DNA from: Halictus rubicundus
Taxonomy: Eukaryota; Arthropoda; Insecta; Hymenoptera; Halictidae
Assembly: GCF_050948215.1 (NCBI RefSeq)
Contig: NC_135165.1
Span: 5,058,501 to 5,122,500 of the forward strand
Direction of reading: 5' to 3'
DNA length: 64,000 nt
The number at the start of each line of letters is the position of its first letter. The first letter of the stretch is position 1. The notes beneath the pieces were generated by a model. The model saw nothing but the letters and a program-made list of their open reading frames with translations, had not been told where the DNA came from and did no database searches. Of this stretch, positions 13,701-26,900 are shown in pieces. The position numbers and the translations under genes are program-made.

Positions 13701-16700
13701 GTTCGATGTAAAAGGAAAATGTTGCACAGGACGAGTCGATGACCAGAAGTCCCGGCAGCCAGCCCGGCGGCAGTTTCTTATCTGTACCGATAACAATGGG
13801 CGGCGAAGAGGGTGGCATCGAAGGCAGCATGAAAGTATCCTTCAGTCACGTGTAAACGAAAGTGTACGTGGTGTGATTTACGGCTCATCTCATGGTTGAT
13901 CGATACACAATGGCGGTGCTCGTCTCCGCGCTGTCGAAGGAAACGATGCAAGGCCTGGCGGGGGCAGCGTGGAAATGGCGTCGGTATCCTTTTGCCAGCG
14001 ATACATAAAGGCCAGCCTCTTATGCCCGTCAGCACGGTAATGATTTCATCCGAGGTTGGTGCCCGGACCAGCGAGAAAGAGGGGCGTACCACCCCCTCAA
14101 CTTCCCCGGAAGACAGGAATTGATAGATTTCTCTCTTTTGTGAGCTCGGGAGCCATGCAAATATTGAACTGAAAGCACAGGGCTCCTTAAAGCACTCCCA
14201 TGATATCGGACCTACTCGTGGAAGGGGTTGGATTCCGGAGAAAGACGCTGCGGGGTGGAAAAAGCTGCGGAGAGGAACGAGGGGAGAAACGGAGGGTAAG
14301 ATTGGGTTGGTGGGAAGTTGGAGAACAGGGGAAACCGAGGGGAAGAAGCGCAAAAACAGAGGAAAAAGTGGATGTAGAAAAGTTAGCGCTGGAGAGGGAG
14401 TTGTTTGGCAAGGACTGGTACTATCCGATCCATTAATTGTCAATAAACGTTCCACCCGAAAGATGCAAACTAAAAAGTGCTTGAATCTTCTTTTGCGTTC
14501 TCTTGTACTTTTGAAACTACGTATGTTCCTTAAGCATTTCGACGAAATTCACTGCCAAATGTACCACGAAGAAGGGGTATTTCTTACAACCAGGATTTCC
14601 ACCTTAAAAATCCGAATTAATTGCAGTACATGTATCCAGGTATTTAACATCTGTCCGATTTTTTCCAGAATTTTCCTTCACGACTAAATATGAAAAATAG
14701 GTGAAAACTGTACTAGATGTAGGGTTAAAATTTTACATATCCCAAGGGATTTTTGACCACCTTATCCCTTTGAACTAAAATGAGACGTAGGAAAGCTAGG
14801 AATAAAAAAAAGGAATTAATCGGTGAAGCCGTGGAGCATGTCCTATTGTCCACGAGACGCAATTTCGAGTGCCACTGCAATTGCTGACTGTTCGGTGGCG
14901 CATCGCAAAGGAATAGAGTCGCAAAGTTAGGGGAATGCAACGGGTTAGAGAAGAACAGGCGGGGAAAGGGTGCGGGGCGAGAAAGGTAAAAGAAGGTGAT
15001 CGAACCGAGAAGTGAAACGGGGACAGAAGCAAACAGCGAGCTTGATGGGCGGGGACATCGGCGCGAGGGCGGAGGCGGACGAAAAGGCCAGAGTGCCTAA
15101 GTCGAGCGGGTTTCCGCTTTTCCGTCCGTGTCACCTTTCCACCTTCGACGTCTTGAACGATAGCTCCGGCATCCGAGGCTTTTTGTTCAACGTTTTTCTC
15201 GCGTTTCATCGTGCTCGCCGCCCCTAAACCGCTCAACCCGCTCCCCGATCAAGCGGACTTTATTCTGGCTGAGAGAAGTTTGAGGCCACCTCGAACGAGA
15301 CGCCTGGCTTCCTGTGAACTGGAAACGGTACCCGCCACTTCGGATTCGGCTGCGATTCGCTCCGACGTAGAAGCGAATCTGACCGGCCCCGTTCGAAACA
15401 GAAACGTTCCCCGATCCTCTATCTTGCTAGCCAATCAATTCGAGCGAAACGCCTCCGAACGATCTCCGGAGCTCGATGAAACCGTGCATACAGGAATTTT
15501 AGAACCTCCAGACCTGGGATAACGGATAAAAACTTGGATAAGTGGTCGCAGTTATCGTTGGAATTCGAAAAACCTCTTACCCTACGGTTTTAGCCTCTTT
15601 GAAGGCCGGCTGCTCTAGAGCTTTGCGTTTCAGTGATTTTCGGATCGTTTCGAGGGCATGGATATGTTAATTAAGAGTCGGATCGTTTCGCTGGTTTGTC
15701 CTTAAAGCCAGGAAGAATGGAGATTCTAAGTCAGAAGTGATCAACAGAAGCAATTACTCGGCGTCTTCCGTGACAGGAAACAAAGAGGTCAGCCGACGAG
15801 CTTTGTTTCCGGATTTACAGACCTCGCCGAGAGAATTCGTTCGATGTTTCTGCATGTCACGCCCAGTGTTCGCGAGCCTCAGACACTCGGACGAATAATG
15901 AAGCCCTGAACCCGCGGAAGTTAAAAAACGTTCCTGCCTTTCGAGGCCGATGCTCATTTCCGCCGGCGAAATCATTCCCCGAAGGATGCTCGCGCTTGAT
16001 GTAATTGAATGCAGACCTCGATTTTCTGGAACTGACTGCGCGCGTGGTTCACCCGATCTAATTCCAGAAAATGTTTCCTGCAATTAAAAGTTTGAAGAAT
16101 GTACAAAACGGCGGAGATTTTGGCAGACATTCGTAGAATAATGGACGTGTAAAAAAGAATTGATCGACCACCGTCCGACCTTGTAGGAACTAGTGAGCCC
16201 TCTTTTTGAATTAGCATGAGGTCCAAGGCCACGCGAGCTTTCAAATCCTGTACGTCCAAACGTTTTCTCCTTTTCATAGCGTTTATTCCGTTCCTTTTCA
16301 ACTGGCCCGGCTCACTCCGTTCCGATAATGATCTCCGAGGTCTCGCGCAGCCCTCGTTAGATCTTTTAAGTCTTCGGAACGTTAGAATGGAACCTAGCAA
16401 GTACCACTTAGTATACTGAAATTAGATTCCACCGTTGCGTCACGAGAGTTTACTGTTACCAAGGTTCCCCTGCCTTTTCTTCGCATCACCCTATACCCGT
16501 GTTTCACCCTATTTCTATGGACTTTAACCCGCCGGGAAAGTATTACCTTGACCCACACGCTTTTCCGTTTTCTCTTGCCGCGCCCGTTTCGCGAGAGATA
16601 CGCCTCCGGTGAAACTGTCGAACAGAAATTTCGCAAATCCAAGATTTCGCAAGACGATGCAACCTGCAACGATTCAGCGGAAAAGGAAACGTCGTTGCTT

Positions 16701-19700
16701 ATCGCTGGACCGTTCAATTTTCCTGCACAAAAGATGCAACACTCGGAAATTTATTTCCTTCGTCGATGAACCCACCGCGCGGAATGTGCAATGAAAATGT
16801 AGTCGACGAGTTGTACGTTTAGCGAACTTTTAAAGATTCTTCGCGGGTCCTCTTCGTACATTTTTTACATGTACCAAACATTAATCAACCGCGGTATAGC
16901 GATTCCTTTCCCTACGAATTAATTAATCAGTGCTTCGCCCGAGTTACACGATTTATCAAAACTTGTTCCAAGGAAACACAAAGACGAAGTTATCAGTTGG
17001 AAGTTCCGAGTAACTGCGCGGAGACCGTCGTTACAAAATTTAGTTTTCGCCTTTGCGTAACATGATCAATGGAAATCTCTTGACACAGCTTTTTGGAATG
17101 ACACGAACATTTCTTGCTGTGGTAGAAGAAGACATCACAATTATATCTTTGCAAGATCCCGGTCGTATCTTGCCAATGGTCCCTTCTGAAAATAAAAATG
17201 GTTTTAATTTTTACACGAGATGGTGAATGAAAATCTTTAGATAAAACTTGTTAGAATGAAGTTGTAGAACATTTTTCGAGGTCGGACGAGATCGCAAAGT
17301 CACCGATATTTTTGCTGGTTGTGCTTGGCGCGAGGGGCGGATGGGACGAAAGGAATTCGACAGTCTCGAGATAGCCCGTTAATTATTTCGCCCACGTTCC
17401 GGTTTCTTTCGCTGCATCACGCTCCCATCGGTCCCGTTTGCAAGCAATTTGCGCCAGCAGCATGAAATTTACCTTTCCCCCTGTGATCGATAGTGTTCTG
17501 TGACCTGTGGCACCGGCATCAAGACGAGGACGGTCGAGTGCAGGGACGCTGTTGGTTCCATCTCGACGGACTGCGATCCTGTTGAACGGCCGCACACCGA
17601 GCAGGAGTGCAAAACAAACATCGTCTGTCCGATATGTAAGTTTTATAAGTTACATTCCTATGCGGCCGCGTCGAGTGCCATTCCCGCGACGATCAGCTCG
17701 GGCTTATACAGGGTGTCCATCGATTAAGAGCTCATTTCCATTTTCCAATCCCAAAGGCCGAAGACTCGCCCTTATTTTGCAAACTACTTCCCGTAGAATT
17801 ATTTTTTAAGAACTTTCACGCTTCACACTGGCTCCTAGAAGATTAACACAAACGTCACATGTTAACTTTTAACTCAAACAAATTTCTTTTGACAACAATT
17901 AATCCCCCATTGCACGATAGTTATAATCAAAATCGTATTTTTATCTTTAAAAGAATTCTGAATAAATTCAATTAACTTTGGGAATATTCAACATCACATT
18001 AATATTTATCGGTGATAAAATTGTTGATCGAATATTTCATAGACTGCGGATCTTTATGCATTGATGGCCTTTGAAAATTTTCAAACATTGTTATAGTATG
18101 AAATTCCACAGAATTTAGTAGGATTTTAATTTATTCCAGATCTACAGAGGCTACTGCCGCTAAAAATTAGATTTGTTTCCACTTTCCTAAAATTTGCCTA
18201 CAAAAATTGAAAATTGCATAAACATCCGCAGTCTAGTAATGAGTCAGTAACTAAAGGGTTAATAAATTATCCACCGAGATCGCAGAAATCTTTTCCACGT
18301 TCGCCCTTGAATTCCGGGACAAGATAGGAAACGATCATTTTTCAGACGCCGATGAGATGACTCAACCCCTGATGCAGCCATACCCGCCGCCGCCAGTGTC
18401 GGAGAAGCTAATCGATCAGCCGATCCCATCGGAATCCACGTGAGTACTGTCCAAGATCGCTACAATAATAGTGAAACATAGTGAAACATAGTGAAACATA
18501 GTGAAACGCGTGTACACGTGTCGTCCAGGTGTCCTAAAACGTGTGTAGAGGGTTGATAGAACCTTTCGTCGCTTGCCCTGGAAAGAAAGTTATTGTACAA
18601 CAGCTAGATAGAAAATCTCTCCGCGTTGAAAGCATTCATTTCTTGACGTGAATTGATCTGTCCCGACAGATATACGATCTACTTTGCCTGTGGCTGGTTG
18701 TATCTGAGGTATCCCATTACTGTGTCTCTTTCTTCTATCAGTTTAACTCTTCTTCTCTCTCTTCTGTTTTTTCTTCTTCTCTACTTCCACTCCCTCCCCC
18801 AATTTCACTCGCACCCCCGTGGTCTGTCTCTATTTCTCTGCTTCCATTTTTCTTTTTATCTTCCACCCTGTTCCCCGGCTTTCACCGACCTCCAGTCGTC
18901 GCGACGCATCCCCAATCCGCCTCCTTTGAATTTTCCTCTGTTTTTCTTTGTTAGCAAACCACCCCTCCTATCCGAATCACTCAACCCCGAACAACGCTTG
19001 CGTAGAAATTCCCCCGCACGCTTTTGTAACTCACCGCAGAGCCGCGAAGTCCGACTATGCTTGTCGTTTTAGGGCTAAATCGGGGCTAAGTTTTAGAAAC
19101 ATCCATCCCCAACACCAACCCCCGCGACAGCCTCCACCGCGAGTCCAAGCTGAAACCCCTCGACTCGTCCCGTCAGTTTGCCGATCCTTTCTGTCACGGA
19201 AGAATCGGGGAAAACGTTTTTTTAAGCGAGGTCCTTCTCGAAGTCGAAAGCAAATCAAGGGGATCGAGAAGCTTTTGTGCCGGCGAACAAAGTCTGTAAG
19301 GGTGTTTCACGCAATTAGCTCCTCCAACTTCGATAATTCCGTGAAATTATGGTTGTGTAACGAAGAGGGATTCAGCTTCTCGAGGACGATGTTGCCAATA
19401 CTTTAAAAATCGAAGAGTTAATTTTACGTGCAATTTTCAAATGTATGCCGATCGAATCGTCGCAGATTTCAAGCCCATGCGAGGGTTGAACTGCAATCGA
19501 TAAGCGAATCTCTGGCACACTGAAAAAAGCAACCCCTTCGGATGCGGCGCGTCAGCAAGAAATCCCGTGGGGGAAGGCGATTAGTAGTTTCATTTAATGA
19601 TAATGTTTATTTCGTTCGTCTCGTAAGAGAATAGAAATTTTTCGGCGAGCCGAGGAGAATGGTTTCGCGACGGTCTCCATTTTCTGCTGACGCGCAACAG

Positions 19701-19771
19701 TTTTCCAACTTGAATCTCTCTCCAACCCCGCCGCTGAAATTCAACGCAGCTTAATCTCCCCAGCCTCCAGT

Positions 19772-19807
<36 letters not shown>

Positions 19808-20920
19808 GTCTCTCTCTGCTAGGATTTCCTTTTTCTTTCTTTTGCTTAACGTTTTCCTGCCTCTTGCTCCTAATGCATTTATGAGATTACGAGATTTACC
19901 GTGATTTAATTAGCGCATAACGCGAATGCCGTAGAACAAGCATTAGCATAGACTTACGATGATAATGTTACGTCGACTATTATCGTACACCGTTTCTTCG
20001 CCGATGTTTTCCCACCCACGCTCCACTCCCTTAGCCCTTTTTCTGGCTTGCGTATTCCACGGTAACCCCGTAGGCTTAGCATGCATAATTTATACCGTAG
20101 AACTGTCTACATGTGCTCGCCTGTTGGACTTCACGCAGGTTCCTGCCTACAGATTGCTTCCTCCTGCGAGGATCGACGTCCTTTTCGCCGAAACCTATCG
20201 GTCGACTTGTCTAATTAAATCGAATAGGTCTGTCCGAATGTTGATCGACTATCTGCGATGTACGAAGTCCGTTTCCGAACCTCCACGATTTATTTCTCAT
20301 AATTCTTGCCCATAAAAGGTCTCTCGGATTGAACTTTCACCTTTCACCGCATGATTTCTTTCACAGCCGTGGTGATCACAACTTCTTTCTGTTTAATAAT
20401 TTCCTATAAGAAACAGAACATTTATAATTAGGATATCTACAGTTAGCTTAGTGCCTATATATTGTTTACAAAAAGATAGAATTCCGCTTTGAAAGGTACA
20501 AATAACATCCACGTTAACAAAATTCGACGTTACAAGACAGGGGGTTGAAAGTGCAACGAAATTCAGTCCTGAAGAATTGAAAATTGATAAAATTTCTCCT
20601 TCAGTTGAATGGTCTTAATCAATCGGAAATAATACATCAACCTTCTGAGATTCGTTTAATTTCTCCATTGTTTTAAATGGCACCACATCATTCCTGCCAT
20701 AAATGCATAAAATCCGCAGTCTACCGGGTTCAGCGTTAATTTTTTATGAAATCTGCCGAAACGAGAAAACAGGAAGCTTTGGGGACATTATCCGTGCAGG
20801 GAGGATGCATTGTCGATTTCCAGTCAGTCGGATCGTGAAAGGCAGAGTTAAAAAGATTATTGACGACAAGAATCATCGATTCGCGACCGAAAATAGACAG
20901 CCGAGGAGTTCGAAACGGGT

Positions 20921-20977
<57 letters not shown>

Positions 20978-23900
20978 TCGCGTCGACCGAACGAGGACCG
21001 AGAGGAACGACTCCATCGTTCTCTGAAAAGCCGACTCCCGAATAACCGAGCATTATTTATTCAGTTTAATCGATGACGCGAGAGACGTGCACGCGTCGCT
21101 TTAGGAACTACAGGAATAGCTGTGCAGAGGGCCAATAAATTCCTCGCGCTCCGCGAGCGTCACGACGTTTGTCCAACGAATAAAAAGAGACGAATGCACC
21201 CGCGTAGAATCAGCTCCTTTCATGTTCGTTGATTTATCGCGTTTCCCCAACCCGAGACCGGGACCAATGAATAACTGTTCGCTTCAAGCCACCGTTCCAA
21301 ATACTGTCGTATTATATCGCGGTGATTGTTCAATTATTTCTACCGGCTCCGTTCGAGCCATTAAGAACACATCTTCCGGCTCAAATATTGACTTCGCTTG
21401 TAGCAAAAAGGTATTGGTCGTTCAACGCTGGATAGAGATGACAGACGAGAACGTAGAATTGCTAGATTAGCAAGACCTCTATTGTTCGAACCAATAGGCG
21501 GTCAAGCATCTTCTATAGAATTTTTTGAACAATGAAAAGGAGTGATCACTTACGTGATCATTTGTAGAAAATGGATTCGAACGGAAAGTTCGAACCTCTA
21601 TCAGAGGTTCTATTATAGTGCAATGAAAATAAAATTTCAATTTTCTCAAACATTTTGCTATGTCAATTTTTAAAAAGCCAACTTTGAAAGACCGATTCTT
21701 TGCTCTGCGATTCTCTTTCCAAATTGTGATCACCGTAAGAACGTTGACAAACTTGAACCTGGCAGAGATGAAAAGCCTGACCCGGATTGCTCCCAGGGGC
21801 AACATTCAACGACGTCCAAGTGCCAGAATATGAGCCGCTCGTAGATCCTAAAAAAAATTAATTCACTTACTAGATTATAATAGAAGTTAACTTTTAAGTT
21901 TGCTAAAAACAAATGTACAAATGTACAAAGTGCCAAGTATAATGTCAACTGGAACGGCAGTTAATTGGCCTGTGAGCGGCTCGTACCTCTAGCTCCGCCC
22001 AGAGCAGCTCCAGTGGGCGTGGTCTCGCTCTCGCCGGAGTCGGAGCAGTGCTCCAGGGGGCAATCATCGCACGTGCCTGCCCCAGGTCAGAAATCTGAAT
22101 CATCGTCATACCGATCGACCCTCCAGGTTCATCGCCGACGATTGGTCGCCGTGCAGCGTCACCTGCGGCGAAGGCATCCGGCATCGCGACGTCAAGTGCA
22201 AGATCTTCCTCGAATTCAGCCGGACCATCGCCAATCTGCCGGATCGACAGTGCTCGGGCCCGAAGCCGATCCAGACCGAGAAGTGCATGATGGAACCCTG
22301 CGGAATGATAGAGAACAACCTGTCCTTCGGTATCGACGCTGTCGGCGACAGCGGATACGCTGAGCCCAGCCTGACCGACGACAGCTATAATAGACCATCA
22401 GGAGGTAGTTCCGGGGGAAGTGGCTACGATTCTGGGATCAAGGTTGCGCCAGGAAGCGATGTCGAGACCACCTACTCCTGGAAAGAAGCTGGCTATACTT
22501 CCTGCAGTGCTACGTGCTTAGGGGGTGAGTCGGATTTCGATGAATTTAACTTCAGGGTCTTCTTTGACCCATTCACATTACTGTTCCTCCGTTACCATAA
22601 TTAATGTTTATAAATCATTCACGAAGAAGGGTGATTCTTAGGTCACAGCACATCGGGAAGAAACGTGAGATTTCAGAATGACGTATTTTTTAAAGGGTTG
22701 AAATATGATTATCCTCTTCATACTTGCCATACCTGCACAGAAAAAACCACTCTTTAACGCTGTATGACTATACTTGAACTAATTCCTATCAGTATAAAAA
22801 TATAGTGAGATAAAGTACGCCAGTTTGGATAGAAAATGTTATTGTTTCGAGACGAATAGACTACCCTGTTTTCTCAAAGCTTTCGCAAAAGTTAAATGAA
22901 AAGTTATTGGACGGTTTTTAGACAGCAAAATTGTGGAACGTGATCTTAATGGAAAAGTGTCCACCGACAATCGAAAATAGGAGATCGGCTATTAATTTGA
23001 CAAAAAGTTCATTAAAACTGCCACTTAACAAGGACCGTTATCGAGGCTCGTAGGACTTTTCAGTGGAATTATCTACCTCCGACCGTGATCATTAGTTTTA
23101 CATAAATACTGTACTACAGTCGACGATAATCAGCCGGGAACATAAGTCAGGGTATTATCGAAAATCAGATCGGGAAGGATTAACGGAACGTATCTAGGGT
23201 TCGTTTCGCAGAGAGCGTTTAATTATTCGGGATAATTAGATGAGATTGTGCTAGTAATGGCGATTACCGTCGATCGAATATCGAGTCGATATTATAAAAG
23301 CCCGCGCGATTTGTGTTAACGTATTCGGCATAAGAGCGAATATCCTTGATCAATGATATAAATAAGGCTGTTTGATGTTTTAGGTGTGCAAGACCTGATA
23401 ATAAATTGCGTGAGGGATGACACCGGGAAAACCGTGATACCTCTGCTGTGCTCTAGGGAAACTAAACCGGAAGCGAGAATAAGAGTTTGCAATGACCATC
23501 CTTGTCCTCCGAGGTACAGTACATCAAATTAAGAAATTAATTAAAAAGCAATCCCTCCCGTTCGCGTTGCAAAACTAACAAGCTTAAAACAGTAGAAGTA
23601 TTCACAAAAAATGTAAGAACATGTACACACGTCATGTTCAGATAATTAAAATTAATAACAGGAGAAATGCGTTTCTACTCGACTCCATTTTCTTGCAAAC
23701 GATGCATGGATATTTTGCATAAAGATCTCCAGTCTAATTATAATAGATCCGCTAAAAGGATCGATGCGAATAAAAAATTCACGAACGTCTAAATAAAAGC
23801 AAGAATCATAATTAGTAGTATTAACCATTCAATGAATCGAAGCGTTTCGAATGCAAAGCTTCGGAGAGTTTGATCTTTGCAACTAATTGTCGTTCGCAGA

Positions 23901-26900
23901 TGGAATTTAAGCGAATTTTCGCCGTGCATGAGCCCATGCGGACTCGGCATACAAACGCGGGACGTCACCTGCATACACGAGGTGACAAGAGGATCCACAG
24001 GTAAGACGGTACCTGTGCCGAACAAGATGTGCCCGCAACCACCGCCGGCGGACAGACAATACTGCAACGTATGGGACTGTCCCGTGAAATGGAGTGTCGG
24101 AAAATGGGGCAAAGTATGTTCCTTGTGCTTATACTTCAAGATCTGAATTCGCACAACCATGATCATCATTGGTTCCATCCGCGTTTGCGCTACCACCATT
24201 TATTTTCTAACTCTCAGCACTCTATGTGATATTCTGGACTAGTCCTTAATTGATCAATAATAGGGTGGAGGCTAGATAATATATTTTTCAAGTGAAGCAA
24301 CTAAAATTTTATTCAGAACAAATATAGGCGCGTTATCGTTTGCTATGAAGTTTTAGAAATAATCGGAATCGTTTCGCAGTGTTCCAAAACTTGCGGAGGA
24401 GGCGTGATGAAGCGCAAAGTGACGTGCGACCAAATAATGGCCCAGGGACGTCAGCAAAGTCGGGAAGATCGCGAATGTACGTCGCAGAAACCCGCTTCTG
24501 AAAGACCCTGCAACAACAGAGCCTGCCACGACATGGACGCTGGTTCGTTACCAATTATTTCCAGTCAAAACACCACGTACAACCAGACCGATTTGAACGC
24601 GAAAGTGGATCTCAAGATCGGTGGTACTGCGAAGATATTCCAAGGCACGCCGTTCATCAAGATTCGCTGTCCCGTTAGGAAGTTCGACAAGTGAGTAAAT
24701 TCGAACAGCTGGGCTAATTAAATCACGTATTTAATTCCATTACATTACGTTGCAATTGAATTACACAATTGTACTTTTTGGCTAATTCAACTGCTAGACG
24801 ATTACCGTAATCGTGGGTGTTGAAGTACGAATTAGAATGCAATTGAATTGTTTTGTTCTTGTAATTTATAGAGTAATTCTATATTTTGACGAAAACGAAA
24901 ATTTTATCAGGTCGCAGATCATATGGACCAAAGACAACAAGGAGCTGAGGAAATCGAGGAAACACAAGATCAGCAAAAAAGGGGCATTGAAGATAAACGA
25001 TATCACAGCCTCCGATTCTGGAATTTACGCGTGTATAGGTAAATCTTGTTAGAATTTTCAAATCGTTTCATTTCAAAGTCGATAAAGATTTCATGTAAGA
25101 ATTCAAAAATCTATCATCAAAAACTGCTCGCTTCCATTAAAGTTTGAACAATGCCTTAATTTTTGTATTAAACGTCTCAACAAATCGACACATTCAATGG
25201 AAGCACTGATAACAGTGATAGAGATCTTCGCACTATAAGATTTTTCAGATCTCACACTTAGAGTCTTTGATTTCTCCGGCACTGATGAGATTTAATGCGT
25301 AGAGGAATCAATGTGGATTAATTGTTGTTGCAGCGGGAAATTCGCACGCAGAGACGCAGCTTATCGTAAAATTTCGTTCGAAGGAGCAGATTAGCAGCGA
25401 GGAGTATTTGCGATTAAGTAATTCCGTCTATCTTCAACGCAACGCTAATTTGGACTCTGCGCCTGCGAATTCAGGTGAAACTTTATACACCGATCGAACA
25501 GGTAAATTATTCCTACGTCATCGACGTTGAATCTATCCTTATTCCAAACTTATGAATGATATCTAACAGTTAAAATGACTGGTCCCAAATTTTTCATTTT
25601 ACAATTATCGAATTTATTCGCTGAGAATGTTTCCACATTGTTGCAATGGTTATAAGGCAACCCATCGCAGCTGTAACAGTTCCCTAAATTGAAAGAAGCG
25701 TAGTTTTACTAGTTCTGTCTTTCGTAAAAGCTATAAATTTCTATGATTGTGTTCGTGGATTTCCAGCAGCCGCCTATGCGAATCATCATTTCATTCCCAT
25801 CGACAGCGAGGATCTCAGCCACGAACGAGCATTTCCCAGCAACCCTACGAAGAAACCACAGAGAAAGCAAAAGACAAGTCCCACACCGCCAGATTCAACT
25901 GACTTGCACAAAGAACAAACAGTTACTTCGCAGAATCAGGTGAGATCGCCACGGTGATGAATAATTTTTCTTCTCGGAAAAAAAAAGAGATCGGACTCCA
26001 ACGATTTCTCTGGTGTAACTGAGGATCACTGCTCTCGCTGCCTTTGTGTATCATGTTGCCACATTTGAATGTGATCGCGTGACTCTGCTATTTGATACGC
26101 TTCTATTCTTATAAAATATAATTATTCATAGCACACGTCGAGGTGTTCAGAGCTCGATGAAATTCGACAGAACGATGCACGAAGTCATGTACTCAGAAAT
26201 GATCCGCAAAGTCGTTAAATCTTGTTCGATACAGACGCGCAGAGAAATTGACAGAGAGTTCAATTTCGTTTTGTAAACACTTCGCATTTCCGAGAGACAC
26301 GGTAAAACTAATTTTCTTCCGGTGATTTTTTACTTTTCCTGCTTGCTATATTTCTGGATCTTTGACGGCCATTTAATATGTCAGCCTGGATACCACGAAT
26401 CCGTGGAATCGATTGCGTCAAGTGCCTCTACCCTTGTGCCGCACTTAACTTATTTTATATCGAGCCTGAAGGTGAGACTATGGTACAGTCCGAGGGACTT
26501 GCTGTTTTTTCAAGTTAGTCCCCGATCGTCTTGCCAAAATAAAGGAACGCTTTACTTGTTGCTAGCGTTAAACATTCTGAAATAGTTCCGTTCAATTGGT
26601 GTCGTCTCTAGCACTGTTTTCAGTGACTTTATAGTTATTTAAGTAAAATGTTGTCCGTGATGTAAGACGCGCAATCTGGGCCGTTCCTTAATTGTCGATT
26701 ATCCAACAGGAATACTGGCCGTTCCAAAGCGAATCGTCGGCTGGCAGATCGCATAGGACAGCTCCGGTAGCATTTATCGACAGTACTCGAAAAGAAGCTG
26801 GGCCAACAAAGCGCACGATGGCCGACAGGACTTCCGGTTTGCGGTACCAGAACGTGGAAGAGAACTTGGACACTCTGTACCGCAACACCGCCATTCCAGA

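Larger units (their letters stand above)
5300..17493 (+). other. 12.2-kb nolo intron, transposon-rich, no gene
   Basis: The intron splits a TSP1 repeat between WSE and CSVTCG. Mobile remnants lie at 5654-6116 (with a nested copy), 7721-7947, 9074-9512 and 12442-12852, and a tandem duplication at 10465-10632. Open frames of 100-255 codons at 9.4-12.3 and 13.1-14.7 kb occur on both strands in high-GC DNA. They show no domain, no codon periodicity shared with the neighbours and no splice context, so I read them as chance. Confidence 0.6.
18440..22126 (+). other. nolo intron, microsatellite-rich
   Basis: Contains a four-copy TAGTGAAACA tandem (18470-18508), a CT-rich block (19776-19818) and a pure (TC)25 run (20925-20974). 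Just before the acceptor is a GC-rich block (21980-22090). Apparent open frames are open on several frames at once and are not supported. Confidence 0.55.

Noticed and set aside
13778..14455. 225-codon minus-strand open frame rich in Pro, Ser and Phe
   Set aside because: Low-complexity pyrimidine-rich strand translated; nothing family-like.
18653..19406. Plus-strand frames of 139 and 152 codons
   Set aside because: First is a CT-rich tract giving Leu/Ser/Phe runs; no real protein features beyond that.
20703..21053. Frames with long Ser-Leu or Arg-Glu repeats
   Set aside because: Direct translation of the (TC)25 microsatellite.
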